DNA of 64,000 nt from Myxococcales bacterium. GTDB lineage: Bacteria; Myxococcota_A; UBA9042. Below are positions 24,420 to 33,808 of the stretch, in pieces (position 1 is the stretch's first letter; each line of letters starts with the position of its first letter). The position numbers were made by a program, and so were the translations under genes. The stretch spans positions 1 through 64,000 of the forward strand of contig CANLIC010000009.1 in NCBI GenBank assembly GCA_947491025.1, written 5' to 3'. Under the pieces are notes generated by a model. It ran no database searches. It was not told where the DNA came from and was given only the letters and a program-made list of their open reading frames with translations.

Positions 24420-25595
24420 CTACTCGGAGACGTCGCCGCCGGCAGGCATCTGGCCGATGCGGAAGATGACAAATTCGGCCGGCTTCACGGGGCACATGCC
24501 GATCTCGCAGATCATCTGGCCAGCGTCGATGACCTCGGGCGGGTTGGTCTCGTCGTCGCACTTGACGAAGAAGGCCTCCTCGGGGGTCTTGCCGAAGAGC
24601 GCGCCCTGGCGCCAGAGGCGGAGCAGGAAAGCGCCGATGTCGCGGGTGACGCGCTTCCACAGGCGATGATCGTTCGGCTCGAAGACCACCCACTGGGTGC
24701 CGAGCTCGATCGACTGCTCGACCATGTTGAAGAGGCGGCGGACGTTGACGTAGCGCCAGCTGGCGTCGGACGAGACCGTACGGGCGCCCCACACGCGGAT
24801 GCCGCGGTTCGGGAACTCGCGGATGCAGTTGATGCCCTTCGGGTTGAGCAGGTCCTGCTCGCCGCGGGTGATGTTGTACTTCAGGCCGATGGCGCCGCGG
24901 ACGATCTCGTTGGCGGGGGCCTTATGCACGCCGCGCTCAGCGTCACTGCGGGCGTAGACGCCGGCCATGTAGCCGGACGGCGGCTGGAAGATGTTGCCCT
25001 TGAAGGGGTCGTAGACCTCCACCCAGGGGAAGTAGTAGGCGCCGTACTTGCTGTCACGCGGCTTCGGCAGCTTGTCGACGCCGCCCTTCTCGATGACCTC
25101 GGGGCTGTCGAGGATGGCGAAGCGGTAGCGCATGTTCTCGCAGTGGGTGAGCACCGCGTCCTGGATCACGGGGTCGGTCTGGCCGGGGACGCAGACGACG
25201 TTGACCTCGTCGATGTCCTCGAGCGCCTTGAGGCCGGTGCGGGTGCCCGGGCCGTTGTCGCTGCCGATGTAGAGCGCGGCCTTGCTGGCCGGCTTGCGGC
25301 CCTCGGGCGCGTTCTTGGTGGCGTCCTCGAAGGTGCCGGTGTTGAGCACGAAGCAGCGCCCGCCGCCGTTGTTGAAGAAGCCGTACACCGCGTGAGCGAG
25401 GTACTCGCTGTTCTGGAAGTCGCCGAAGTGCTTGGTGTACTGCGACCAGTTGGTGCAGAGGATCGGCTCGTGAACCGGGCCCACACCGCACTCGCCGAGG
25501 AAGGCGACCGTGCTGGTGCCGACCATCTCGAGCGGCTTGGTACCGCGATCCACTTCCTCGACGTAGACACCAGGTGACAAGTAGGACGTAGCCAT
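24420..25595 (-). CDS. Contractile tail sheath protein 2
   Basis: 391 aa, sheath family. It starts with YLSPGVYVEEV, a near-invariant sheath start, and has FFNNGGGRCFVLN, GIRVWGART, YVNVRRLF, TQWVVFEPND, LWRQGALFG and DDETNPP. It is the compact form without the insertion present in sheath 1. The protein forms the contractile outer helix whose shortening drives the tube out. The start is fixed by this N-terminal strand. It lies just below the DUF4255 gene (103 bp) near the head of the gene run, as expected for the most abundant component. Confidence 0.95.
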   Translation of the reverse strand: MATSYLSPGVYVEEVDRGTKPLEMVGTSTVAFLGECGVGPVHEPILCTNWSQYTKHFGDFQNSEYLAHAVYGFFNNGGGRCFVLNTGTFEDATKNAPEGRKPASKAALYIGSDNGPGTRTGLKALEDIDEVNVVCVPGQTDPVIQDAVLTHCENMRYRFAILDSPEVIEKGGVDKLPKPRDSKYGAYYFPWVEVYDPFKGNIFQPPSGYMAGVYARSDAERGVHKAPANEIVRGAIGLKYNITRGEQDLLNPKGINCIREFPNRGIRVWGARTVSSDASWRYVNVRRLFNMVEQSIELGTQWVVFEPNDHRLWKRVTRDIGAFLLRLWRQGALFGKTPEEAFFVKCDDETNPPEVIDAGQMICEIGMCPVKPAEFVIFRIGQMPAGGDVSE

Positions 25596-25698
25596 GCTGT
25601 CTCTCCCCTCGCTGCACGTGCGCCTCGACGATGTTCCCCGCGCAGGCGGGGCGACGAGGCGCTGGTTGAACCCAAGACCGCGGCGGCGGCGTGAAGCC

Positions 25699-26286
25699 TC
25701 AGCGCTTCACGGCGATGTCACGGCCGATGACCCTCCTGACCTCCGACGAGCGGCGATCGGACTCGACACGGAACCGGATGAAATAGAAGAGCGTGGGACG
25801 CAGCTCTTCGTTCATCGAGCGCCAGAACGACATCGTGTCGTTGGCGTCGGCCTGCAAGTTCGGATAGACGTTGACCTTGTCGTCCGGATAGAACGAGTCG
25901 CCCTTGAGTTGGCTGCCCTCGAGCAGCGTGTTCTCGAGCAAGGTTTTGACCACCAGACCGAGCAGCAGGTTCTCTTCGTTGGGCGAGTTTCCCCAGACGG
26001 AGATCGCGAAGTTGGCGGTCAAGTAGACCGGCCCATCGCGATAAAACTCGATGACGTTGCCTTCGCGGTCGTGCGTCGACACCAGGGCGTCGCTGCGCTC
26101 GCGGTAGTTCTGGGCGAAGCCGACGTGGTACAGAAAGACGTTGACCGTCGGCAGGTTCTTGACGTTGTCTTTCTTTGGCTTTTCGGTGCCGACGCTGACC
26201 GTGGTGAAGCCGGAGGACTTGCATGCCTCCTTGAGCAGCTCTTTCAGCGTGTCGCTCAGATCGCGGATGACCTCGAACTGGCTCAT
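25699..26286 (-). CDS. DUF4255 tail cap/terminator protein (Pvc16-like)
   Basis: 195 aa from the ATG at 26286. It has the DUF4255 features: an N-terminal DLSDTLKELL helix, the VNVFLYHV strand, a YLTANFAISVWG block, and a C-terminal RPTLFYFIRF strand. In PVC and Afp the matching protein (Pvc16/Afp16) caps the distal end of sheath and tube and sets particle length. It is the first gene of the run on the minus strand, with the sheath gene next, so the promoter probably lies in 26287-26758. An open frame extends further upstream but is low-complexity and lacks a ribosome site. Confidence 0.9.
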   Translation of the reverse strand: MSQFEVIRDLSDTLKELLKEACKSSGFTTVSVGTEKPKKDNVKNLPTVNVFLYHVGFAQNYRERSDALVSTHDREGNVIEFYRDGPVYLTANFAISVWGNSPNEENLLLGLVVKTLLENTLLEGSQLKGDSFYPDDKVNVYPNLQADANDTMSFWRSMNEELRPTLFYFIRFRVESDRRSSEVRRVIGRDIAVKR

Positions 26287-26758
26287 CGCGCTCCACCCGC
26301 TTGCGGAACCGCTGCGTCGAGGTCGCGGCCATGCTGCCGTCCCCACGCGGGTCGCGCTGCGCCCGCCATCCCTGCCGGTTGTCGCCTTGGCGACGACACC
26401 GACTCGTCGGCGACCCTGGCGCGGGCCAGGGTCTCGCCTCTCGCGCGTCGTGGCGGCCTTCGGGCCATCACGGCGCATCGACTGGCGGCTCGCAGTTAGG
26501 CACAGCAAGAGGCCGGCTGTCAATCGCGGCCCTGCGTGCAACCCGCCAACTGCGGCGGCAACCCGGCGTTGATGTTGCGCTCCGGAGCCCCTGCCGGGGC
26601 ACGCAAGTCGCCCTACCGCGGCAGGGCCGGAGGCGGATGCAGCCCTAGGAACCTGCCGTCTCTTGGACCCTTGGGCAGGGGAAGCCCTTGAGGATTCCTG
26701 TTGGCCCCGACAGCGATGGCTGCGGCGCCAGAAGCGCGCCGTCGGAGCCGCGATGGGC
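26287..26758. other. Intergenic region upstream of the eCIS run
   Basis: About 470 bases with no credible gene, between the end of the MopE-type gene and the DUF4255 gene. It holds a strong hairpin (26412-26420 with 26425-26433, 9 bp, 4-nt loop), which could end the MopE transcript or lie in the leader of the eCIS transcript. I could not identify a promoter motif with confidence. Confidence 0.5.
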
Positions 26759-29700
26759 TCACTGGCAGACGGTGCAGGTGGACCCGATGCACTTGGTCGA
26801 CAGGCCGCCCGTCGGGGTGCAGCAGTCGCCGAGGCTCTTGCAGAGGCTATCGCACCAGCAGCCAAGGGGGCTCTGACCGCCGCAGGAATTGTTGCAAGGA
26901 TTGTTCAAGGGGCAGTTGTCGCCGCCCTTGCAGTCGTCGTCCTTGAGGTTGCAGTTGACCTCACTGGCGCCTGGGTTCACACCGAAGTCGCTGTCGACGC
27001 AGTCACCGGCGAGCTTCGCGGTGTACTTGTCCGCTGGCGTGCAGAGCTGCTGGCTGTTGCTGGCGACGCCGTATCCGTCGCCGTCACCGTCGAAGTAGTA
27101 GGTCGTCTTGCCCGCGGCGCCGTCGTCGGTTTGACCGTTGCAGTCGTCGTCCTTGTTGTTGCAGACCTCGTTGGCGCCAGGGAAAATCGTCGGCACGAGG
27201 TCGTCGCAGTCCCCGGCTTTTTGCGCCTTGTGCTGGCCGGAAGGTCCGCAGAGCGCCTGCCCTGAGCTGGGGAGGCCAAAGGTGTCGTTGTCCTGGTCCT
27301 TGTAGAAGACGGTCTTGCCGACGCCCTCGTCGGTCTGGCCGTTGCAGTCGTCGTCGACGTCGTTGCAGAGCTCCTTGGCGGCTGGCGAAACCGGCGGCAT
27401 GGAGTCGTTGCAGTCGCCAGCGACCAAGGCGCTGAAGGGCGCCAGCGGCTTGCAGAGACACTGGCTGACCCCCTGCACGCCATAGCCGTCCTTGTCGGCG
27501 TCTAGATAGTGTGGCGCGCACTGCAGGGCGCCCGGCTCGTCGGTCAGGCCGTTGCAGTCGTCGTCCTTGCTGTTGCAAGCCTCTTTGCCGCCGAGCACGA
27601 TCTCCGGATCCTTGTCGTCGCAGTCGCCGCCCTTGAGCGCGAGATGAGGCGCCGTCGGGCCACAGAGGCACTTGGTGGGCGAGAACGAGTCGCCCTGCCC
27701 GTCCTTGTCGAGGTCGACGAAGTAGGCGTTGCAGCCGGTCGAGAGCGCCGGGTCGGTCGCGCCGTCGCAGTCATCGTCCTTGCCGTTGCACGACTCGAGG
27801 GCCGCCGGCGAGATCGAGGACTTGGCGTCGTCGCAGTCGCCAGCTTTGGTCGCGGTGTAGGGCGACTTGGGCTTGCAGAGGCAGGCGTTGTCACCGGGCT
27901 TGCCAAAGCCGTCTTCGTCGACGTCGGCCCACAGCGTCGTGCAGCCGATCGCCTCGGCTTCATCGATGCTGTTGTCGCAGTCATCGTCTTTGCCGTTGCA
28001 GGCCTCGATGGCCTTGGGCGAGATGTTGGGGTCGCCGTCGTCGCAGTCGCCGACCAGCGACACCGGGTGGTTGGCGCTCGGACCGCACTGGCAGCTGGCG
28101 TTGCCGAACTTGCCGTAACCATCTTTGTCGGCGTCGCCGTAGTGGTCGACGCAGCCGAACGCGCCCGGCTCATCGGTGGTGCCGTCGCAGTCGTCGTCCT
28201 TGAAGTTGCAGCCCTCGGTGGCGCCCGGGTGGATGGCGTCGTCCTTGTCCTGGCAATCGCCGCCCTTGGTGGCGCTGTAGCCCTTGGCGGCACCGCAAAG
28301 GCAGGCGCTGACCGAATTGTCGCCGTAGGTGTCGTTGTCGAGGTCCTGGAAGTGGGGCTTGCAGCCGCTGGCGTCCGCCTCGTCGGTCGCGTCGTCGCAG
28401 TCGTCGTCTTTGCCGTTGCAGAGCTCGGCGGTCTTGGGGCTGACCTCTTTGTCGAGGTCGTTGCAGTCGCCGCCGACGGCCACGGGGTAGGCGCCGCCGG
28501 GTCCACAGACGCAGGCAGCGGCTGCGGCGTTGCCGATGCCGTCGCCGTCGACGTCCTGGTAGTGGGGCTTGCAGCCGATGGATCCGGGCTCGTCGGTGAC
28601 GCCGTCGCAGTCGTCGTCCTTGGTGTTGCAGACCTCGGTGGCCGACGGGTGGATGGCGAGAACGAGCGGCGCGCAGTCCGCGCCGTCGGGCGTACCGTCG
28701 CCGTCGTCGTCGAGGTCCAGGCAGTCGGCCGTCAGGTCGAGGTCGGTGTCGGGGAAGCCCTTGTCGCTGACGCCGTCGCAGTCGTCGTCGAGGCCGTTGC
28801 AGATGTCTTCGGCGGGCGTTTTGGCGGTGCAGCCGGCCTTGAGGCCATCGCAGGTGGTGACGCCCTTGCAGGTGCCGTGCGCGTTGGCGATGTCACAGGC
28901 GACGCCAGCGAGCCCTTCGTCGGCGCTGCCGTCGCAGTCGTCGTCTTTGCCGTTGCAGGTCTCGGCGTCTGGCGTCTGGGCGCTGCAAGCGAGCGTGCCG
29001 CCCTCGCAGGTGGTCTTGCCCTCGCACTTGCCGAACTCATTGGCGCTGGCGCAGTCGTCGCCGGCGGCGCCCTCGTCGGTCTCACCGTCGCAGTCATCGT
29101 CCTTGCCGTTGCAGGCCTCGGCGACGGCGACCTTCGCATCGCAGGCCGAGAGGCCGCCCTGGCCGCAGACGCGCTTGCCGAAGCAGGCGCCGACGGCGTT
29201 CTGGGTCAGGCACGGGGTCGAGTCGCCGGCGAGGATCGCGTCGGCCGAACAACCGCAGATGCCATCGATGCGCACGCACTGCTTGGCGCTGCCCTTCTCG
29301 CCCTTGCTCTGCTTGCAGGTGTAGCCGGCGGGGCAGTCGGCGTCGAGTTGGCAGAGGCCGCCACAGAAGGCGCCGTCGAGACCATGAGGGATGCAGAGGG
29401 CGTCGGGAGCGAGGGCGCCGCAGAAGGCGTCACTGCCGCAGGGCCGGCACAGCGCCTTGAGCTTCGGCATGCAGACGAACACCGTGTCCTGCGCTGGGGC
29501 AGCCTCGCAAGCCATGCCAGACGGGCAGCAATCCAAGCAGGTGCGGGTGCAGATCTTGCCGGTCGGCCCGTCGACGCAGACCAAAGAGTCGCAGTCGGAG
29601 TTGTTGGCGCAGGCCGCGCCTGCCTCGCCCTTGCCTGGCTGCGCGGCGAACTCGCAACCAGAACCGGCGCGCCCGGCGTCGGTGGCCTGACGCTCGCCAT

Positions 29701-30043
29701 CGGCTGGTTCGGTGTCATCGTTGCGCGAGCCGCCACCGGCGTCGTTGGAGCCATTGCCGTTGCTGGAGCTGTCGACGTCGGGGGTCTGGCCGAAGGGATC
29801 GTGTTGGTCGAAGGTCGTGAACAGATCGTCGCTGCCAGCCGGGATCGCGCCATCACCGGCAGGCGTCTCACCGCAGCCCGCGGCCGAGGCGAGCGCCCAC
29901 ATCGCAGCGAGGGCAGGCACGACGCGGCGGCAGGTCAGGGGCCGATCGCGCAGCGACGGAGCGCAGCAGGCCGCCGGCGTCGTCGCTTCCTGACGGCCCC
30001 TCTGGTCGCGTTGCTGGCGCTGCGCGATGTCCTGCCAGGGCAT
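26759..30043 (-). CDS. MopE-repeat lipoprotein with C-terminal somatomedin-B-like module
   Basis: 1094 aa. The N terminus has a long basic n-region, a hydrophobic ALAAMWALASAAGC stretch and a lipobox Cys near residue 56; a GTG start just before the hydrophobic part is an alternative. An Asp/Asn/Gly-rich linker and a Cys-rich region (about 110-290) follow. Then come 12 copies of a C-N-x-x-DDDC-D/N motif (the MopE/Ca-binding type) alternating with DxDxDxxG calcium-loop blocks up to about residue 1035. The last 50 residues have CWCDSLC and GDCC with the spacing of a somatomedin-B fold. The protein is probably anchored at the cell surface and rigidified by calcium. Role unknown; adhesion or predation is possible. 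GGGAGG lies 6 nt before the ATG. Confidence 0.8.
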   Translation of the reverse strand: MPWQDIAQRQQRDQRGRQEATTPAACCAPSLRDRPLTCRRVVPALAAMWALASAAGCGETPAGDGAIPAGSDDLFTTFDQHDPFGQTPDVDSSSNGNGSNDAGGGSRNDDTEPADGERQATDAGRAGSGCEFAAQPGKGEAGAACANNSDCDSLVCVDGPTGKICTRTCLDCCPSGMACEAAPAQDTVFVCMPKLKALCRPCGSDAFCGALAPDALCIPHGLDGAFCGGLCQLDADCPAGYTCKQSKGEKGSAKQCVRIDGICGCSADAILAGDSTPCLTQNAVGACFGKRVCGQGGLSACDAKVAVAEACNGKDDDCDGETDEGAAGDDCASANEFGKCEGKTTCEGGTLACSAQTPDAETCNGKDDDCDGSADEGLAGVACDIANAHGTCKGVTTCDGLKAGCTAKTPAEDICNGLDDDCDGVSDKGFPDTDLDLTADCLDLDDDGDGTPDGADCAPLVLAIHPSATEVCNTKDDDCDGVTDEPGSIGCKPHYQDVDGDGIGNAAAAACVCGPGGAYPVAVGGDCNDLDKEVSPKTAELCNGKDDDCDDATDEADASGCKPHFQDLDNDTYGDNSVSACLCGAAKGYSATKGGDCQDKDDAIHPGATEGCNFKDDDCDGTTDEPGAFGCVDHYGDADKDGYGKFGNASCQCGPSANHPVSLVGDCDDGDPNISPKAIEACNGKDDDCDNSIDEAEAIGCTTLWADVDEDGFGKPGDNACLCKPKSPYTATKAGDCDDAKSSISPAALESCNGKDDDCDGATDPALSTGCNAYFVDLDKDGQGDSFSPTKCLCGPTAPHLALKGGDCDDKDPEIVLGGKEACNSKDDDCNGLTDEPGALQCAPHYLDADKDGYGVQGVSQCLCKPLAPFSALVAGDCNDSMPPVSPAAKELCNDVDDDCNGQTDEGVGKTVFYKDQDNDTFGLPSSGQALCGPSGQHKAQKAGDCDDLVPTIFPGANEVCNNKDDDCNGQTDDGAAGKTTYYFDGDGDGYGVASNSQQLCTPADKYTAKLAGDCVDSDFGVNPGASEVNCNLKDDDCKGGDNCPLNNPCNNSCGGQSPLGCWCDSLCKSLGDCCTPTGGLSTKCIGSTCTVCQ

Positions 30044-30189
30044 GACGGGCCTCCCGCGGCCGCACAGGTCGGCAGCCTCCGCACGATGATGCCAACTACA
30101 AGGCCGCTTTTCAAAATTCGCCGCGCTCTCGGGCGAATTTCCGGGGGCTCGCAGGGGCCAGCGCACCGGGCTGCCCTCCCTGCCTGCCG

Positions 30190-30714
30190 TCAGTAGCGGA
30201 ACAAGGACGCGATTTTGGCGTCGGGGCCGAGCCGATCGCGACCGCCGAGGAAGCCGAGCTCGATGACGAACGCGAACCCCACGACCTCGCCGCCGGCGCG
30301 CTCGATGAGACGCTTGGTGGCCGCCGCCGTGCCGCCCGTGGCCAGGACGTCGTCGACGATGACCACGCGCTCGCCGGGGGCGACGGCGTCGATGTGCATC
30401 TCGATGACGTCGGTGCCGTATTCGAGGGCATACTCCTCGCGCACCGTCTTGTACGGCAGCTTGCCGGGCTTGCGGACCAGCACCAGCCCTTCGCCGAGGT
30501 CACGGGCGAGCGGCGCGGCGAACAAGAAGCCGCGCGACTCGATGCCGGCGATCTTCTGCGGCTGCCAGGCGGCAACCGCCGCGGCGAGGGCCTCGGTGAT
30601 GGCGCGCAAAGCAGGGCCGTCGCCGAGCATCGGCGCGATGTCCTTGAAGGCAATGCCCGGCTTGGGGAAGTCGGGGACCGTCCGGATGAGGGACTCGGCG
30701 CGCTGCAGGCTCAT
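30190..30714 (-). CDS. apt: Adenine phosphoribosyltransferase
   Basis: 174 aa, full length. It converts adenine and PRPP to AMP and pyrophosphate in purine salvage. The PRPP-binding motif VVIVDDVLATGGT lies at residues 117-129, and the N-terminal PDFPKPGIAFKDI block (14-26) is typical of bacterial Apt. GGAGAAGAG precedes the ATG. It follows surE by 11 bp on the same strand, so both nucleotide-metabolism genes are probably one transcript. Confidence 0.97.
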   Translation of the reverse strand: MSLQRAESLIRTVPDFPKPGIAFKDIAPMLGDGPALRAITEALAAAVAAWQPQKIAGIESRGFLFAAPLARDLGEGLVLVRKPGKLPYKTVREEYALEYGTDVIEMHIDAVAPGERVVIVDDVLATGGTAAATKRLIERAGGEVVGFAFVIELGFLGGRDRLGPDAKIASLFRY

Positions 30715-30725
30715 CGGCTCTTCTC

Positions 30726-31526
30726 CTAGGGGCTGGCTGGTTTGGGGCGGGCGCGGAGCGTCGGGTCGACTTCGCCGTGCGGGGCCTCGAGGGCCAGGGC
30801 GTCGGCGAGCTTGCGCAGGGCCGGGCGGTTGGTCAGGTCATCGTCGAGGGGCGTGACGCTGACGAAGCCTTCCATCACCGCGTTGCAGTCGCTGCCGGGG
30901 ATGTCTGGCATCGAGACGCTGCCGCCGCCGATCCAGTAGTAGAGCCGGCCGCGTGGGTCGTTCCGCTCGTGGACCTCGTTGCTGTAGTGGCGCGCCCCGA
31001 CGCGGGTGACGCGCAGACCCTGCCACGGCCCACGGTCGATGGCGGGCAGGTTGACGTTGAGCGTGCGGCCGTGCTGCAGCGCCAGCGGCACGATGCGCTC
31101 GAGCAGCGCCGGTAGGTGGGCGCGCAGGCCCTCGAGTAGCGCTTCGTCGCCGGTGCAGTGCGAGATCGCCACCGCCGGGACGCCCCAGTGCGCGCCCTCG
31201 AGCGCGGCGGCGACGGTGCCCGAATACATCACGTCGTGGCCGAGGTTGGGGCCCGGGTTGACGCCCGAGAGGACGAGGTCCGGTTTGACCTGTAGCTGGT
31301 TGATGGCGAGGTGGACGCAGTCGGTCGGCGTGCCGTCGCAGGCGAACCAGCCCTCGCGCACCGGGCGCAGACGCAAGGGCCGATAGAGCGTGATGGCGTG
31401 CGAAGAGCCGCTGCGCTCGGTGTCGGGCGCCACGACGAGGACCTCGCCGAACTGTGCCGCCACGTCGGCGAGCAGGTGCAGGCCCGGGGCGTGGATTCCG
31501 TCGTCGTTGGTCAAGAGCAATCGCAT
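30726..31526 (-). CDS. surE: 5'/3'-nucleotidase SurE
   Basis: 266 aa. SurE removes phosphate from nucleoside monophosphates, and many forms also act on 3'-nucleotides and short polyphosphate. The N-terminal LLLTNDDGIHAPG motif gives metal ligands Asp8 and Asp9; RSGSSHAI and SGVNPGPNLG supply the remaining Ser/Asn metal and phosphate contacts. It is somewhat longer than E. coli SurE (253 aa) at the C terminus. It lies upstream of apt on the same strand and is divergent from the Ser/Thr kinase gene across 169 bp. Confidence 0.96.
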   Translation of the reverse strand: MRLLLTNDDGIHAPGLHLLADVAAQFGEVLVVAPDTERSGSSHAITLYRPLRLRPVREGWFACDGTPTDCVHLAINQLQVKPDLVLSGVNPGPNLGHDVMYSGTVAAALEGAHWGVPAVAISHCTGDEALLEGLRAHLPALLERIVPLALQHGRTLNVNLPAIDRGPWQGLRVTRVGARHYSNEVHERNDPRGRLYYWIGGGSVSMPDIPGSDCNAVMEGFVSVTPLDDDLTNRPALRKLADALALEAPHGEVDPTLRARPKPASP

Positions 31527-31695
31527 GGCTGCGCAGCAAAGCGCAGGACGGCCGCGCTGGCAAGGTCAGGGGTCGAGCCGGGCGTGGGAGCTGCAAGTGG
31601 AGGCCGGTCGATCGGATTTTTTGCGCCCCCCTGCCACCCGGCTAGGGTCGGCGCGGGGCCCTTCGACTCACGTGCAAGCCCCTTGGGGACCGACG

Positions 31696-33309
31696 ATGGA
31701 CGTCGCAGAAATGCGCCAGGATCTGCTGTTCTGCCGGGCTTGCGGCAAGCATTTCCGCGGCATGCGGCGTAAGTGTCCCAACGACGGCGGCGTGCTGGAG
31801 TTGGTGCGCCCCTTCGAAGGCAAGACCGGCGATCGCGTCGACGACCGCTACGTGCTCGAGACGCGGCTCGGCGTCGGCGGCATGGGCACGGTCTGGCGCG
31901 CCTCCGACTCCGTCAGCGGCAAGCAGGTGGCCCTCAAGCTGCTCAACGCGCGCTACGCCACCCACGCCGCCAGCGCCAAGCGCTTTCTCCGCGAGGCGCG
32001 GCTGATGCGCGGCGTCGTCCACCCAGGCGTGGCCGCGCTGCACCGCTTTGGCCCGACCAGCGACGGCGCGCTCCTGATCGAGATGGAGTACGTCGCCGGC
32101 GAGACGCTGCGCGATCGCGTCGTGCGGCAGAAGTCCGGCTTACCGATGGATCTCGGCCTGCGCGTGCTCGATGGCCTGCTGGCTGCCCTCGCCGCCTGCC
32201 ATGACGCCGCGGTCGTCCACTGCGACATCAAGCCCGAGAACGTGATGCTGGTCGAAGGCGGTGCGCCGGGCCAGATCAAGCTGCTCGACTTCGGCATTGC
32301 CCAACCGCCCGGACCGATGGAGCACGGCGAGGACTTCGTCGTCCTTGGCACGCCGGCGTTCATGAGCCCCGAGCAGGTGCGCGGCAACCCGCTGGACGGT
32401 CGCGCAGACCTCTACCTGGTCGGTTGCCTGACCTTTGAGCTGCTCACGGGTGATCCGCCGTTCACCGCGGAGTCGCCCATCGAGCTCTGCCAGCACCAGG
32501 CGCTTTCGCCGCCACCGACGCTGCAAGAGAGGCTGCCGGGCGCCACCCTGCCGCCTGGCCTCGAGGCTTGGGTGGCGTGCTTGCTGCAAAAGGACGCCCA
32601 GCGTCGGTTTGCCTCGGCCCGGGCGGCGCGCGAGCAGCTCCGGCTGATTCGGCAGGCGATGCGTGACGCCTCGATGGGCCTCGTGCCCGGCACGGCGCGG
32701 CCGACCTCGCAGGGGCGCCTCGTCCACCGCGATCCCGTCGCCGAGGTCATTCGGGCGCCGCGGCGCCCGGAGAGCGCCCCACCGCTCGCCGTGAGCGTCG
32801 AGGCGCCACGCAGCATCCGCGCGATCTTCGAGGTGCGGCAGAGCGAGGGCAGCGGCACCCAGTACGGTCCGCGCGCCATCGGCGAGATCGCTGGCCACCT
32901 GATCGCCGGTAGCCTCGATGAGCTGAGCCGCCTCGGTGGCGTCGTCCGCAACGCCGGCGGCGCGACCTTCGATCTCCTGTTGCCCTGCGGCGCCGATGAG
33001 CGCGGCATGATCCACCACCTGCTGGACACGCTCGGCCGGATGCAGCTGGAGTTGTCTCGGGTCCCTGAGCCCGAGCTGACGCTGCGGGCCGTGGTGGTGG
33101 GCGACGCCGACGGCACGCCTGGCGAGGTCGAAGGGCGCCCCCTGGCCGAGGTGGCGGCGCTGCTCGAGGTCGGCAATGGCAGCGTCCGCATCGACGACCG
33201 CATCGCCCGCTGGGCCGGCCGACGACCCATCGTAAAGCTGGCGCACCCGACCGGCGACGACGCCATCAGCCAGCAGGCGCTCTACGCGACGACGTTGATG
33301 CCGTACTGA
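31696..33309 (+). CDS. Ser/Thr protein kinase with zinc-knuckle N terminus
   Basis: 537 aa. Residues 13-28 hold Cys13, Cys16 and Cys27 with CPND, a partial zinc ribbon. The Hanks-type kinase domain spans about 51-315: GVGGMG (59-64), Lys81 in VALKLL, HCDIKPEN (175-182), DFG (198-200) and SPEQVRG. The HRD Arg is Cys176, so this is a non-RD kinase, likely not needing activation-loop phosphorylation. No membrane helix is seen, so it is soluble. The C-terminal 165 residues (about 372-537) resemble a degenerate class III cyclase fold, with IRAIFEV at the start. It would phosphorylate Ser/Thr on unknown partners; FHA proteins in this window are candidates to read such marks. The start was chosen for the zinc knuckle and GGGGA upstream. 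Confidence 0.88.
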   Translation: MDVAEMRQDLLFCRACGKHFRGMRRKCPNDGGVLELVRPFEGKTGDRVDDRYVLETRLGVGGMGTVWRASDSVSGKQVALKLLNARYATHAASAKRFLREARLMRGVVHPGVAALHRFGPTSDGALLIEMEYVAGETLRDRVVRQKSGLPMDLGLRVLDGLLAALAACHDAAVVHCDIKPENVMLVEGGAPGQIKLLDFGIAQPPGPMEHGEDFVVLGTPAFMSPEQVRGNPLDGRADLYLVGCLTFELLTGDPPFTAESPIELCQHQALSPPPTLQERLPGATLPPGLEAWVACLLQKDAQRRFASARAAREQLRLIRQAMRDASMGLVPGTARPTSQGRLVHRDPVAEVIRAPRRPESAPPLAVSVEAPRSIRAIFEVRQSEGSGTQYGPRAIGEIAGHLIAGSLDELSRLGGVVRNAGGATFDLLLPCGADERGMIHHLLDTLGRMQLELSRVPEPELTLRAVVVGDADGTPGEVEGRPLAEVAALLEVGNGSVRIDDRIARWAGRRPIVKLAHPTGDDAISQQALYATTLMPY

Positions 33310-33563
33310 ACGCGGGCTCGGGTCGGCAGGCAGGGGCGGCCCAGCGCAGCGCCTGCAGCGAGCCGCACCGAAGCTACCGGCCACTCGCGCCGATGCGCCC
33401 GCGAGGGCCCCGCTCCTCGACCAAACGGCCCTCAGGCCACCTGCCCCAGGGTGCTCTCGAAGCGACGGCGTGCGCTGGCCGTGGCGCGGCGTGCGCAGGC
33501 TGGAAGGCGCCCCGGCACATGCCGACACGCGGGGCCGCGGCGGCCAGCGTGTCGAGGTGGCGC

Positions 33564-33606
33564 AAAAAAGCCGAAGGCGCCGAACCCTTGCGGATTGGGC
33601 GCCTTC
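33564..33606 (-). terminator. Rho-independent terminator of tRNA-Asp
   Basis: Reading the minus strand just after the tRNA-Asp CCA end, GAAGGCGCC (33606-33598) pairs with GGCGCCTTC (33581-33573) over a 16-nt loop, followed by GGC and six T (33569-33564). A 9-bp GC-rich stem with a T-run is a classic intrinsic terminator. Confidence 0.85.
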
Positions 33607-33607
33607 T

Positions 33608-33684
33608 TGGCGGAGTGGACGGGACTTGAACCCGCGACCTCCGGCTTGACAGGCCGGCGTTCTAACCGACTGAACTACCACTCC
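33608..33684 (-). tRNA. tRNA-Asp (GTC)
   Basis: The minus strand gives a cloverleaf with acceptor arm GGAGTGG/CCACTCC, discriminator G and an encoded CCA (33608-33610). The anticodon loop CTGTCAA carries GTC, and the T-arm has GGTTCAA. It decodes Asp codons. Confidence 0.96.
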
Positions 33685-33808
33685 AACGTCCGTCCGCGTG
33701 CCGACCGAAGCTGGCTCGCGGACCTCCCATCGCTCAACTTCGCCTCCGGCAGGACCCGCGGCGCCGGCCGGGGCCAGGGCCCAGGCGGCGACCACGCGCT
33801 GAAGCGGG

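Noticed and set aside
27509..30196. Long plus-strand open frame opposite the MopE-type gene
   Set aside because: It is the mirror of a GC-rich repeat gene; its Val/Ala-rich product has no real domain.
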